61,919 nucleotides of DNA, taken from Bacillota bacterium (GTDB lineage Bacteria > Bacillota > Clostridia > Lachnospirales > Lachnospiraceae). The notes below the pieces were generated by a model, which searched no databases, was not told the DNA's origin, and saw nothing but the letters and a program-made list of their open reading frames with translations. Made by a program: the position numbers and the translations under genes. Below are positions 36,365 to 45,888 of the stretch, piece by piece (within the stretch, counting starts at the first letter, position 1; each line of letters begins with the position of its first letter). The DNA is taken from positions 1 through 61,919 of the forward strand of contig JAEZZO010000045.1 in NCBI GenBank assembly GCA_023418475.1. Reading direction: 5' to 3'.

Positions 36365-36964
36365 ATGAACACATTGTTAATTAATAATATTGCAGCTGGA
36401 GTTGTTTTGACGGAGGTATCGGCTGCCGTTGTCGGAACAACTACCACTAGCAAAACGACCGCTTCTTCAACAAGTGCCGCTGCAAGTACGGCAGCGGTTA
36501 CCGGAGCAGCAAAGGATGAAGCTGCGGCAGTAACCGTTGCGGCGAAGGATGAAACTGCGGCAGTAACCGGTGCTGCAGCGGATGAGGCAGCAAACACAGC
36601 AGCGGTAACCGGAACGGTAGAAGAAAAGTCGACGGGGGATAAAGCAGCAGTAACCGGAGGAGCCGAGGATGGAACCACGACGGTTACACCCGCGGTAACC
36701 GGAGCAGCCGGGCAGGAAACACCTGCTAATGCAGCCGGTGGAGAAGCCGTACCGGAAGGTCAGGCGATGGATGGCGGTGGTATGGCACAGGGAACTATGG
36801 TAGATCCAACAATGGGCGCCGGAGCAAACACAAAAGATCCTTTGTTATCTTCCTGGACATTTGTGATTGGAATATCAGTGGCTGTTCTTTTTGTTAGTAT
36901 CGTAGTTGGTGCATTTTTGGCAAAAAGAAAAATAAAAAAAGGGATAGATCTTTATGAGGATTAG
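36365..36964 (+). CDS. Ala/Thr-rich AVTG-repeat membrane protein
   Basis: The 199-residue protein is dominated by degenerate repeats around the motif AAVTGAA-KDE (seven to eight AVTG or AVTV units between residues 40 and 115). A Gly/Met-rich stretch (GGGMAQGTMVDPTMGAG) and one C-terminal TM (about 163-186) with a KRKIKKG stop-transfer follow. GC content is higher than in its neighbours. The true start is the ATG at 36365; the one at 36353 is part of the GGAGG site. It overlaps the permease gene by 11 bases, so it belongs to the same exporter. Function unknown. Confidence 0.75.
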   Translation: MNTLLINNIAAGVVLTEVSAAVVGTTTTSKTTASSTSAAASTAAVTGAAKDEAAAVTVAAKDETAAVTGAAADEAANTAAVTGTVEEKSTGDKAAVTGGAEDGTTTVTPAVTGAAGQETPANAAGGEAVPEGQAMDGGGMAQGTMVDPTMGAGANTKDPLLSSWTFVIGISVAVLFVSIVVGAFLAKRKIKKGIDLYED

Positions 36965-38282
36965 CGATCTTTTTATTATGGGACTGAAGAGCCTTACCCG
37001 TAGAAAAGCAAGAACTATTTTGACGGTTGTAGGAGTGATCATAGGTTCACTATCAATTATTATCATGGTTTCTATTGGTAAAGGCATGGATAATAATTTT
37101 ACTACCCAGGTTATGCAGCGTGGAAGCTTGACAATGGTATATGTCAACAGCAATGCTAATATCTTTGATAAGGATGGGAACTGGACGGGAAACAAAAGCC
37201 AGGCACTTACGGATAATCTGGTACAACAAATCAAGGCAATTGAACATGTAAAAGCAGTTACTCCAGTTGTACAGATAAATCCTTCCTTATATGCAGGTAA
37301 ATATCAGACAGGGATTACTATTATAGGTATAGATCGTGCTGTCATTAAAGATTTTGAGTTTCCTGAACTGGAGTATGGAAGTTATCCCTCGGAGGAGGAT
37401 GCTACATCGATTGTCTTTGGTCATTCTCAGCCATGGGGCTTCTGGAATCCTTATTCTAGATCAGCAGAGCCAATTCAGATTGATATGCGTAAACAGAAGG
37501 TAGTCCTTAAATTTGATCAATACCAAATTGACCCGAAAAAGAAGGAATTTAAGCTGATTATGCGTAATACGGCTAAAATGGTAGAAACAAAGAGTGGTTT
37601 TGATTATAATGTATATATGGACATAGGCTATTTAAAGAAAATTTATCGTGAATACTGTAATACACTGAAATTAGCAGACCGTAAAAGAGCATTAACTGCA
37701 ATTCAGGCATATAGTTCCATTCAGCTTAATGTGGATAATATAGCAAATGTGGAGGCGGTGCAGGATAAAATAAAAAAGCTTGGTTTTTCTCCTGAAAGTG
37801 ATATGCAAAATCTTGTGCCTTTGCAAAATGCTTCAAAAACAATGCAGATGGTACTTGGAGCATTGGGTGCGGTAGCAATGGTGGTGTCAGCAATTAGTAT
37901 TGCCAATACCATGGTCATGTCAATTTACGAACGTACAAAAGAAATTGGTATTATGAAGGTACTTGGCTGTACGATAAAAGATATCCGCAAGCTATTCCTG
38001 TTTGAAGCAGGAATGATTGGTCTCTTTGGTGGAATGATTGGAATTGGACTGGGATATATCGCCTCCTGGGGAATTAATAAATTTGGAGCGCCGCTGTTCA
38101 AGGCGCTATTATCAGGAAACTATATGTATGACATGACCAATACAACATTTTCTCTTATACCGATTTATTTACCGTTTGCTTCTTTAGCGGTCTCAATTTG
38201 TGTTGGTCTGCTATCCGGTTATTTCCCAGCAAGGCGTGCGACCAAAATCAGTGCAATTGAGGCTATGAAGACAGAAGGGTAA
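36954..38282 (+). CDS. MacB-type ABC permease
   Basis: The 442-residue permease has the MacB/FtsX layout: TM1 (about 22-43), an extracytoplasmic MacB_PCD domain (about 44-300), and a three-TM FtsX core ending in FPARRATKISAIEAMK, a strong family signature. It works with the ATPase at 33037. The operon ends at a clear terminator 70 bases downstream. Confidence 0.92.
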   Translation: MRISDLFIMGLKSLTRRKARTILTVVGVIIGSLSIIIMVSIGKGMDNNFTTQVMQRGSLTMVYVNSNANIFDKDGNWTGNKSQALTDNLVQQIKAIEHVKAVTPVVQINPSLYAGKYQTGITIIGIDRAVIKDFEFPELEYGSYPSEEDATSIVFGHSQPWGFWNPYSRSAEPIQIDMRKQKVVLKFDQYQIDPKKKEFKLIMRNTAKMVETKSGFDYNVYMDIGYLKKIYREYCNTLKLADRKRALTAIQAYSSIQLNVDNIANVEAVQDKIKKLGFSPESDMQNLVPLQNASKTMQMVLGALGAVAMVVSAISIANTMVMSIYERTKEIGIMKVLGCTIKDIRKLFLFEAGMIGLFGGMIGIGLGYIASWGINKFGAPLFKALLSGNYMYDMTNTTFSLIPIYLPFASLAVSICVGLLSGYFPARRATKISAIEAMKTEG

Positions 38283-38351
38283 AGTTTTTCTCTATCCTTC
38301 ATAGCACAGGTGTGTATTGACATTTTGTACGGATAAGCAAAATAGATATAG

Positions 38352-38391
38352 GGTGTCTGTTAAGGTGATCGCCTTGGCAGATACTTTTTTT
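38352..38391 (+). terminator. Rho-independent terminator of the MacB-like operon
   Basis: GTGTCTGTTAAGG pairs with CCTTGGCAGATAC (one G-U and near-perfect stem), followed by seven T residues. Confidence 0.9.
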
Positions 38392-38409
38392 GTCACATAA
38401 TTCGCCCTA

Positions 38410-38511
38410 TGTAATAAAACCCTCCGGGAGGATGCGCAGCTTCGCGCGCGGAACAAAAGCTGTGCATTATAGATTTATAATCACGAGAGTGCGCGGAGCA
38501 CACTTTTGTTC
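38410..38511 (+). repeat. Interspersed GC-rich palindromic repeat, copy B
   Basis: Nearly identical to 11041-11142 across about 102 bases, same orientation, with compensated changes in its hairpins (GTGCGCGGAGCAC here, GTGTGTGTGGCACAC in copy A). CTGTGAACTGTA, shared with the 14382-14428 palindrome, follows at about 38541. It occupies most of the gap between the MacB-like operon and gltX. Confidence 0.8.
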
Positions 38512-38595
38512 TTCGGATATACAGTCCGGAGGCTGATAGCCTGTGAACTGTAAGGTTTCGTTGGCAAAGAGGAGAGAATCAAAATGAAACGGGAT

Positions 38596-38623
38596 TTGAT
38601 TTTTAACCGGGATATGGTATAAT
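38596..38623 (+). promoter_or_regulatory. gltX promoter
   Basis: TTGATT at 38596-38601 and TATAAT at 38618-38623 with a 16-base spacer. No T-box or other riboswitch pattern is seen in the leader of about 65 bases. Confidence 0.65.
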
Positions 38624-38696
38624 GTCGACAGACAAGAAGCCATAATAGAAGAGTATGATTTACAGTTAATTAAGAATGAATGAGAGGTAGCAGAAC

Positions 38697-40172
38697 ATGA
38701 GTAAAATCAGAACAAGATTTGCACCAAGTCCAACGGGAAGAATGCATGTTGGCAATTTAAGAACGGCACTATATGAATATTTAATTGCAAAGCATGAAGG
38801 CGGAACCTTCATTTTAAGAATAGAAGATACGGACCAGGAACGTTTTGTAGAAGGAGCGGTAGATATTATTTACCGTACGATTAATGGGACAGGCCTGATA
38901 CACGACGAGGGGCCGGATAAGGACGGAGGATATGGTCCTTATGTTCAAAGTGAACGACAGGCCAGCGGTATGTATCTTGAGTACGCGAAGCAGCTGATTG
39001 ATAAGGGAGCAGCCTATTACTGTTTTTGCACAAAAGAGCGATTAGCTTCCCTGAAGACAACGGTTGGAGATTCAGATAGTGATGAGGATGAGGATGTTAA
39101 GGTCATCACGAAATATGATAAGCATTGTCTTTCCTTATCAAAGGAAGAGATAGCGGCTAACCTGGCCGCGGGATTGCCCTATGTTATCCGTCAGAATACT
39201 CCCACAGAGGGTACAACAACCTTTCATGATGCCATATTTGGTGATATTACAGTGGATAATGAAGAATTGGACGATATGATTTTAATTAAATCAGATGGTT
39301 ATCCAACCTATAATTTTGCAAATGTAATTGATGATCACCTGATGAAAATTACACATGTGGTTAGAGGAAATGAATATCTTTCTTCCACTCCGAAATATAC
39401 ACGCTTATATCAGGCCTTTGGATGGGAAGAGCCTATTTATGTGCACCTGCCGCTAATTACAAATGAAGAGCACAAAAAGCTCAGTAAAAGGAGCGGACAT
39501 TCCTCTTATGAAGATTTATTGGAGCAGGGCTTTGTATCAGAAGCAATCATTAATTTTGTGGCACTTCTTGGCTGGAGCTCTTCTGATAATAAAGAGATTA
39601 TGTCCCTGGAGGAGTTAATCAGTGAATTTGATTATACACACATTAATAAAGCGCCTGCAGTCTTTGACATCGTTAAGCTTCGCTGGATGAACGGTGAATA
39701 TCTGAAGAATATGGATTTTGAGAAATATTATGAGCTGGCTCTTCCTTATCTTATGCAGGTGATTAAAAAGGATCTGGATTTAAGAAAGATAGCTGCTTTA
39801 GTCAAAACAAGAATAGAAACGCTTGTAGATATCAAGGATATCATTGATTTCTTTGAGGAACTTCCGGATTATGATATTGCAATGTATACACACAAAAAGA
39901 TGAAGACAAACAGCGAAAGCTCTCGAAAGGTACTAGAGGATCTTCTTCCCAGATTTGAAGCACTTGAGGATTACTCAGAAACAGGGATTGAAGCGGTTAT
40001 TATGGGATATATCTCAGAAAATGGTATCAAAAACGGACAGGGCCTATGGCCGGTAAGAACAGCAGTTTCCGGAAAGCAGTCCACTCCCGGTGGTGCTTAT
40101 GAGATTATGAATATACTGGGTAAAGAAGAAAGCATTAGGAGAATTAAGACAGCGATTGAAAAGTTAAGTTAA
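38697..40172 (+). CDS. gltX: Glutamyl-tRNA synthetase
   Basis: The 491-residue class I aminoacyl-tRNA synthetase charges tRNA-Glu (and in most Firmicutes tRNA-Gln). The HIGH-type motif appears as PSPTGRMHVGN, the family motif RIEDTDQERF follows, and the KMSKS-type motif is KLSKR at 261-265. The length is normal, and an acidic insert (SDSDEDED) near 124-131 is unusual. GAGGTAG precedes the ATG. The helicase gene follows after 27 bases. Confidence 0.97.
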   Translation: MSKIRTRFAPSPTGRMHVGNLRTALYEYLIAKHEGGTFILRIEDTDQERFVEGAVDIIYRTINGTGLIHDEGPDKDGGYGPYVQSERQASGMYLEYAKQLIDKGAAYYCFCTKERLASLKTTVGDSDSDEDEDVKVITKYDKHCLSLSKEEIAANLAAGLPYVIRQNTPTEGTTTFHDAIFGDITVDNEELDDMILIKSDGYPTYNFANVIDDHLMKITHVVRGNEYLSSTPKYTRLYQAFGWEEPIYVHLPLITNEEHKKLSKRSGHSSYEDLLEQGFVSEAIINFVALLGWSSSDNKEIMSLEELISEFDYTHINKAPAVFDIVKLRWMNGEYLKNMDFEKYYELALPYLMQVIKKDLDLRKIAALVKTRIETLVDIKDIIDFFEELPDYDIAMYTHKKMKTNSESSRKVLEDLLPRFEALEDYSETGIEAVIMGYISENGIKNGQGLWPVRTAVSGKQSTPGGAYEIMNILGKEESIRRIKTAIEKLS

Positions 40173-40199
40173 TCGATCTGCAGCAGAATGGAGATTAAG

Positions 40200-42059
40200 A
40201 TGCAAATGAACCAGTCACAGCAGGAAGCCATCCTGCATGCGGAGGGTCCCATGCTGGTGCTTGCAGGGCCGGGTTCCGGTAAGACCTTTGTGATAACGGA
40301 GCGAACAAAGCATTTAATTGAAAAACAACATATTCCTGAGGAAGAAATTCTGGTAATAACTTTTACGAAGGCTGCAGCAGCCGAGATGAAAGAGCGGTTT
40401 CTTCTTCAGAGAAGAACGGCAGGGACCAGAGTTAATTTTGGAACTTTTCATGCTGTGTTTTTTACAATATTAAAAGCCGCCTATCATCTGAATGCCTCTA
40501 ATATTGTACGAGAAGATATCCGATTACATTATATGAAGGAAATTATACGTCATCATGAGCTGGATTATGAGGATGAGAAGGAAATGATTTCTGACTTATC
40601 CTCGGAGATAAGCCTGGTAAAAGGAAATCGGATTGAGTTGTCCAATTACTACTCAATTCACTGCGCAGACGAGGTCTTTCGGAGTATTTATACCGAATAT
40701 AATAAGAAACTGAGAAAAGCAAACTTAATTGACTTTGATGATATGCTCCTTTTGTGCCACCAGCTGTTATCGGAACGGCAGGATATCCTGAAGCTGTGGC
40801 AGAGAAAATTTAAGTACATATTAATCGATGAATTTCAGGATATTAATATAGTTCAGTATGAAATAATTCGAATGCTTGCATTACCGCAGAATAATTTATT
40901 TATTGTGGGGGATGATGATCAGTCCATATACCGTTTCCGTGGTGCCAAGCCTGAGATAATGCTTGGTTTTTCGACTGATTATCCAGATTGTAAAAAGGTT
41001 AATTTAAGCATGAACTATCGGTGTACACCGAATATTCTGGAAGCTGCGAACAGGCTAATTAGGAATAATAAAATCAGATATGAGAAGAAAATTACAGCCG
41101 TTAAAAAGCAAGCAAAAGAGATCGTAACAATCGATTTTGAAACGATGGTACTGGAAAACCAGTATGTAGCACAGGAACTTCTGAAGCAGAAGAAAGCGGG
41201 GGTTTCGCTTTCTGATATGGCAATTCTAATCCGAACCAGTCTGGGTTCGGGATCTCTTATACATAAGCTGATGGAATATAACATTCCATTTCACATGAAG
41301 GATAATCTGCCTAATCTCTTTGAGCATTGGATCGCTGCGGACTTATTCGCCTATATTAAAATAGCTATGGGGCGTACAGAAAGAAGTCTCTATCTGCAAA
41401 TTATTAACCGTCCGAAACGTTATATTACAAGAGATGCCTTTGATACACCGGAGGTGGATTTTGAAGCGATAAGGGATTATTATGAGGATAAGAACTGGAT
41501 GCAGGAGCGTCTTAGCCAGCTGGAATATGACCTAGCGATACTGGGCGGTATGAATCCTTATGCAGCAGTTAATTATATCAGAAGGGGTATCGGCTATGAG
41601 GATTATCTGAAGGAATATGCTGACCTAAGAAGAATAAAAGTGGAGGAGCTGTTTGATATCCTTGATGAACTGCAAGAAAGTGCCAGGAACTTTAAGAACT
41701 TTGAAGATTGGTTTCATTATATTGAGGAATATAAGACGGAACTTTCCAGACAGGCATCGGACATGAGAAGTATGCAAACAGAAGGTGTAACAGTAGCTAC
41801 TATGCACAGCTCAAAGGGTCTGGAATTTCATACGGTCTTTATTTTAGATGCTAATGAGGATATAATTCCGCATAAAAAAGCGGTTCTGCCGGAGGACCTG
41901 GAAGAAGAACGGCGGCTATTTTATGTAGCTATGACCAGAGCGAAGGAGGCCTTATATATTTTAAGTGCAAAAGAACGTTATAATAAGGTCTCCGCAAGGT
42001 CACGCTTTCTGGATGAACTAACCCAAATAGCGGATACTCAAAAAAAAATGCAGGGATAA
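40200..42059 (+). CDS. UvrD/Rep/PcrA-family DNA helicase
   Basis: The 619-residue superfamily-1A helicase moves 3' to 5' and unwinds DNA in repair. Motifs: Q motif LNQSQQEAI-like NQSQQEAIL, Walker A GPGSGKT (23-29), motif Ia TFTKAAAAEM, Walker B LIDEFQD, motif III GDDDQSIYRFRGA, motif V TMHSSKGLEF and motif VI RRLFYVAMTRAK. It is shorter than PcrA (about 720) and lacks its C-terminal tail. The start is the ATG at 40200, because GGAGA lies after the upstream ATG at 40188. Confidence 0.93.
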   Translation: MQMNQSQQEAILHAEGPMLVLAGPGSGKTFVITERTKHLIEKQHIPEEEILVITFTKAAAAEMKERFLLQRRTAGTRVNFGTFHAVFFTILKAAYHLNASNIVREDIRLHYMKEIIRHHELDYEDEKEMISDLSSEISLVKGNRIELSNYYSIHCADEVFRSIYTEYNKKLRKANLIDFDDMLLLCHQLLSERQDILKLWQRKFKYILIDEFQDINIVQYEIIRMLALPQNNLFIVGDDDQSIYRFRGAKPEIMLGFSTDYPDCKKVNLSMNYRCTPNILEAANRLIRNNKIRYEKKITAVKKQAKEIVTIDFETMVLENQYVAQELLKQKKAGVSLSDMAILIRTSLGSGSLIHKLMEYNIPFHMKDNLPNLFEHWIAADLFAYIKIAMGRTERSLYLQIINRPKRYITRDAFDTPEVDFEAIRDYYEDKNWMQERLSQLEYDLAILGGMNPYAAVNYIRRGIGYEDYLKEYADLRRIKVEELFDILDELQESARNFKNFEDWFHYIEEYKTELSRQASDMRSMQTEGVTVATMHSSKGLEFHTVFILDANEDIIPHKKAVLPEDLEEERRLFYVAMTRAKEALYILSAKERYNKVSARSRFLDELTQIADTQKKMQG

Positions 42060-42135
42060 CCTGAGTAGCATGAAGGAATATGACACTAACTGGCTAGAAG
42101 ATATACGATATACAATGTATGATTCAGTATCTGAA

Positions 42136-43179
42136 TTATTCTATGCTTGTGTAAATTCGAAGGGCATCTGAAATGTTATATTGCTCCGTATCATGGTTGC
42201 CATCTGCTCCGGCAGTTACAAGGATATATTCCTTACCGTACTTTTGGGCAAGGGTTGCTAGACATAAACCGGCTTTGCTTGTATAGCCTGTCTTTCCTCC
42301 GAGAATACTTCCTCCGCTAAAGTTTGGATCAGTAATTTTATGAAATAGCGTACTGTATACGGTGATACCATCCGGATGAAGCTTAGTGGAAGCAGTGGAA
42401 TGCTTCTGACTGGTGAAGATTTCACGAAAGGTGCCATTTTGCAGGGCATACAGAAGCAGCTTGGAGAGGTCTTTAGCAGTTGTATAGTGATTAGAATTAT
42501 TCAAACCGGTGGAATTTGTAAAATGTGTGCTTGTCATACCAAGAGCGGCTGCCTTATCATTCATAAGATTTACAAAGTCATCCTCTGAGCCTGAGATGAA
42601 GTCAGCTAGTCCAAGACAGCATTCTGCACCGGAGGGTAGAAGAACACCATACAACAGATCTATCGCCCGCACAGCTTCCATTGGCAGAAAGCCGGCCATA
42701 GAAGCATCCTCCTCATATAGGGATGGGAACAGATCACTGGAAAGTAATATAGTCTCATTTAAGTCCTTCATATTTTCGATGGCTACAATGGCAGTCATAA
42801 TTTTAGTCAGTGATGCGGGATAGATTATTTTATCGCTATTTTTTTCAAGAAGAATTTTTTGATCCTCAAGCCTTACTAATACTGCACTTTTGCTGTATAG
42901 CTGCTTCTTTGCGGTATTCAGAAGAGAAAGCTCATTTTCACCAGCTTTCTCTTTTTTTGAGGAAGATAGATGTGAGGTTTCAATTTGTGTAGTGATTTTC
43001 GGAGGGGTTATTATTTTGAAAGCGTAATTTTTTAAATCATCAACAGCGGTATGTGTCAGGTGAAAAGAACCTTTGATAATTACAATGATGATACAAATAA
43101 GAAAGAGCTGTATAAAGATTGCTTTAAATAATTTACCTTTCCTTTTTAAGTGACGATTATTCCGATTATTCTTTTTCAT
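42136..43179 (-). CDS. D-alanyl-D-alanine carboxypeptidase (S11, DacF/VanY-like role)
   Basis: The 347-residue membrane-anchored penicillin-binding enzyme trims the terminal D-Ala from peptidoglycan stems. It has one N-terminal TM (about 20-38), SxxK at Ser123-Lys126 (PASLTK) and KTG at 296-298 (GGKTGYT). The second motif reads PSGAE at 182-186 rather than SGN, with Ala in place of Asn. No second domain is seen, though S11 enzymes often have one. It lies after the VanS/VanR-like genes on the same strand, so it is probably their target. Confidence 0.88.
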   Translation of the reverse strand: MKKNNRNNRHLKRKGKLFKAIFIQLFLICIIIVIIKGSFHLTHTAVDDLKNYAFKIITPPKITTQIETSHLSSSKKEKAGENELSLLNTAKKQLYSKSAVLVRLEDQKILLEKNSDKIIYPASLTKIMTAIVAIENMKDLNETILLSSDLFPSLYEEDASMAGFLPMEAVRAIDLLYGVLLPSGAECCLGLADFISGSEDDFVNLMNDKAAALGMTSTHFTNSTGLNNSNHYTTAKDLSKLLLYALQNGTFREIFTSQKHSTASTKLHPDGITVYSTLFHKITDPNFSGGSILGGKTGYTSKAGLCLATLAQKYGKEYILVTAGADGNHDTEQYNISDALRIYTSIE

Positions 43180-43401
43180 AAATAAAACTCCTTTCGTAAT
43201 TAATTAAAGCACTTCGGAAGGTGTTTTGTATTAATTTTACTTTATGACAATCTTAAGATTTCATTATGAAAGCGAAACCTTAGATGCTGTGTGGCAATAT
43301 TACTTTATGGGAACATAAAAAAACTGGGATCTCATAGATATTTGTGATAAACATTACCGCTTAGCGATTTATATGTCAAACAATTTCATAGGTTAGAAAT
43401 A

Positions 43402-44532
43402 TCAAGTTGTATGCACCGGTAGTGTAACAGAGAATACAGTACGTTCATTTTCGCTTTCCGCACAGATACAACCACCATGGGAGGTAACAATACTTTTGGC
43501 AATTGCAAGACCGAGACCGGAACCGCCGGTACCGGAGGATCTGGCATCATCCAGACGAAAAAATTTATCAAATATAGTTTCCAGCTTATGTTTTGGAATG
43601 GTGTTTCCATAGTTTGAAAAGGTAATAAGAACCGTATCCTCCTGCGGTAGCACACAGATTTCAATTTCGCTGTTCTCATAACCATAGGCAATGGCATTTT
43701 TCATGATATTGTTAAATACCCGGGCTAATTTATCTGAATCCCCATATAGTATGACATGATCCGGTGATTTCACGAGGGCTGTTTTACCACTTTGTGCTAA
43801 CTGCGGGTAAAATTCATCCGCCATCTGCTCTAGCATATATGATAAATCAATTTCCTGTTTTTCTAAAAGAATTGTCTGCAGATTGTAACGGGTTATTTCA
43901 AAAAATTCATTAATCAGCTGTTCCAGACGAAATGCCTTTTCAAGTGTGATTTTGACATATTTGGCTTTTTGCTTCTCCGGCATATCAGGGGCCTCCTCTA
44001 GAAGAGATAGATAGCCGATCACAGAGGTAAGAGGAGTTTTAATATCGTGTGCAAGATAAACAACCAGATCATTTTTACGTTGTTCTGCATTCTGTGCATC
44101 CAGTTGCCGTATTTTGAGAGTTGACTTTATTTTGTTCAGTTTCTTCTCTATGTTTTCCATTGCCGGGGGCAGGGTGATTTCATCATCCGCATCCTCCAGC
44201 AGATGATCCAGTGCATTATTAACCTCATTAAAGTAGCGGATAAGAGGTAATAATGACCGGAAGAAGATCATAATCATGATAAAGCTATATAAAAGTAAAA
44301 GCCAGAGAGACTTATTATTGCGGAATATTAAGGTATACAAGGAAATGGCATCCTCCTCATATAAACCAAATAAGCTTCTGCTGATATACACAAAGCCACG
44401 AGCAAAAGGGTCTTGCAGCATTCCGTCAATAAAAATTTTAAGTAAAATCCAGCCGATTAGAAAGGCGAGAATTGGAGTAATTATTACCTGAAGAAAAATT
44501 CTTAGCTTTAATGCTTTAAAATTATTTATCAA
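43402..44532 (-). CDS. VanS-like sensor histidine kinase
   Basis: The kinase of about 376 residues has two TMs (about 12-38 and 78-98), a short extracytoplasmic loop, a HAMP-like segment, HisKA with the phosphorylated His at about 162 in YLAHDIKTPLTSVIGYL, and HATPase_c with GTGGSGLGLAIAK. The DHp region closely follows VanS of VanB/VanG type clusters. The start is uncertain: TTG at 44532 lies 12 bases after GGGGAG, and TTG at 44544 touches that site. It overlaps the regulator gene. Confidence 0.88.
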   Translation of the reverse strand: MINNFKALKLRIFLQVIITPILAFLIGWILLKIFIDGMLQDPFARGFVYISRSLFGLYEEDAISLYTLIFRNNKSLWLLLLYSFIMIMIFFRSLLPLIRYFNEVNNALDHLLEDADDEITLPPAMENIEKKLNKIKSTLKIRQLDAQNAEQRKNDLVVYLAHDIKTPLTSVIGYLSLLEEAPDMPEKQKAKYVKITLEKAFRLEQLINEFFEITRYNLQTILLEKQEIDLSYMLEQMADEFYPQLAQSGKTALVKSPDHVILYGDSDKLARVFNNIMKNAIAYGYENSEIEICVLPQEDTVLITFSNYGNTIPKHKLETIFDKFFRLDDARSSGTGGSGLGLAIAKSIVTSHGGCICAESENERTVFSVTLPVHTT

Positions 44533-45217
44533 TTTTATAACCAACTCCCCATACGGTTTTTATATATTTGGGATGCTCGGCATTATCCTTCATTTTCTCC
44601 CGGATATGACGGATATGAACCATAACCGTGTTGTTATTCGTATAATATTTTTCACCCCATACATTATAGAACAGTTCATCTGATTTGACAACACGACCCC
44701 TGTTCTTGCTTAGATACCATAGCAGTGAAAACTCAATTGGGGTCAAGCTAAGCGGTTTCTCATTCAGAAGACAGGTGTGCGTATCCTTCTCAATCACCAG
44801 GCCGGAAAAAGCAATCGTATTATCCTCATGAGAGGGTTCAGCCCTGTTATAGCTGGTGTAGCGGCGGAGCTGAGCCTTAACCCTGGCAATCAGTTCGAGT
44901 GGAAGGAATGGTTTTGTGACATAGTCATCAGCCCCAAGAGCTAAACCGGATATTTTATCAATTTCCTGGTTCTTGGCAGTAAGCATTATAACCGGAAAAT
45001 TATATTTTTCCCGAATTTTGCGGCAAATTGTAAAGCCATCGATATCAGGTAACATTACATCCAGGATCGCTAGATCGAGCTCCTGCTCGTCCAGACATTT
45101 TAGAGCTTCTTTTGCTGTATAGTATTTAAAGACGATAAAGCCCTCATTTCGCAAATACAATTCTACTAAATCCGCTATTTCCTGCTCGTCATCAATAATT
45201 AAAATATTTGCATTCAT
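44522..45217 (-). CDS. VanR-like response regulator
   Basis: The 231-residue OmpR-family regulator has receiver motifs IIDDE, phospho-acceptor Asp53 in AILDVMLPDIDGFTIC and switch Lys in VTKPF, then a winged helix ending in KTVWGVGYKIDK. It is closely similar in pattern to VanR of VanG-type clusters. With the kinase it should respond to cell-wall stress and control the DD-carboxypeptidase downstream. No vanH, ligase or vanX gene is present in the window. Confidence 0.92.
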   Translation of the reverse strand: MNANILIIDDEQEIADLVELYLRNEGFIVFKYYTAKEALKCLDEQELDLAILDVMLPDIDGFTICRKIREKYNFPVIMLTAKNQEIDKISGLALGADDYVTKPFLPLELIARVKAQLRRYTSYNRAEPSHEDNTIAFSGLVIEKDTHTCLLNEKPLSLTPIEFSLLWYLSKNRGRVVKSDELFYNVWGEKYYTNNNTVMVHIRHIREKMKDNAEHPKYIKTVWGVGYKIDK

Positions 45218-45888
45218 TCTTTAATCTCCAGTATTATTTATTTTACAATGTAAGTATTGACGGATAGTTTTAGGAATATCAGATAGATACTAACTTTGGA
45301 CATATTTATTAAATTATAACAGAAATGTTAATAAAAGTGAATAAATTGCCTTAAGAAATCCTAAAATTATTCTTAATTAAAATTAATAAAATTCGAAGTC
45401 AAGAGCCTGATCCAGGTTATGTAGATGAATATGAGTGCATATATATATATTCATCTGGACTTGCCTTTAACCTCCTATGATTATAAAATGCCGGCAATCA
45501 TAGGACATCCGGTTTGCGCCATATGAATGTATATACACTCAGATTCATGCGGTAAATCATTTTTAGGTTTTTGGACTCAAATCTTAATAAGAAAATTCGG
45601 AAAATATACATGAATGAGAATGCGGGCAACTTACTTTCGGAGGGCCTTCGTATATATGTAAAAAATGAAAGACTTATAAAAAGCTTAGGAATTAATTCGA
45701 CAATTGTCTAAAATCCATTTACTCGATGGATAGGAGAGTATCTATCTTTCAGGAGGACTTTTGCCGTAAAAAATAAAAATATCCTGAAATAATGATATAA
45801 CTATTTCAGGATATTTTTTTATTTTGCCTTGATATTTTTATATTCGGATCAAATATGTCTTGCTTCTTATCTAAATATCATCTGTAGA
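45218..45888. other. Long intergenic region with VanR-type promoter, hairpins and a terminator
   Basis: The minus-strand promoter of the regulator gene is probably TTCACT (45336-45341) with TATAAT (45313-45318), 17 bases apart. From 45420 to 45550 lies a MITE-like piece: GATGAATAT / ATATTCATC, TCCTATGATT / AATCATAGGA, and imperfect 19-base inverted ends (ATGAATATGAGTGCATATA and TATATACACTCAGATTCAT). An open frame of 33 codons at 45610-45711 (+) has no ribosome site, and I do not call it. A bidirectional terminator ends the region. Confidence 0.5.
45779..45814. terminator. Bidirectional terminator beyond the DUF1292 gene
   Basis: ATATCCTGAAATA at 45779-45791 pairs perfectly with TATTTCAGGATAT at 45802-45814, with T runs on both strands. 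Confidence 0.85.

Noticed and set aside
36280..36678. Antisense 132-codon frame over the AVTG-repeat gene
   Set aside because: A mirror of the low-complexity GC-rich repeat, with no ribosome site.
36400..36720. CRISPR-like array suggested by repeated GCAGTAACCGG units
   Set aside because: The units are in-frame codons of the AVTG protein repeats with irregular spacing; there are no spacers of constant length.
38624..38696. T-box or other riboswitch before gltX
   Set aside because: The leader is only about 65 bases, with no specifier loop, T-box sequence or anti-terminator.
45610..45711. 33-codon plus-strand frame between the VanR-like gene and the terminator
   Set aside because: Coding-like in places but without a ribosome site or promoter; kept only as a note.
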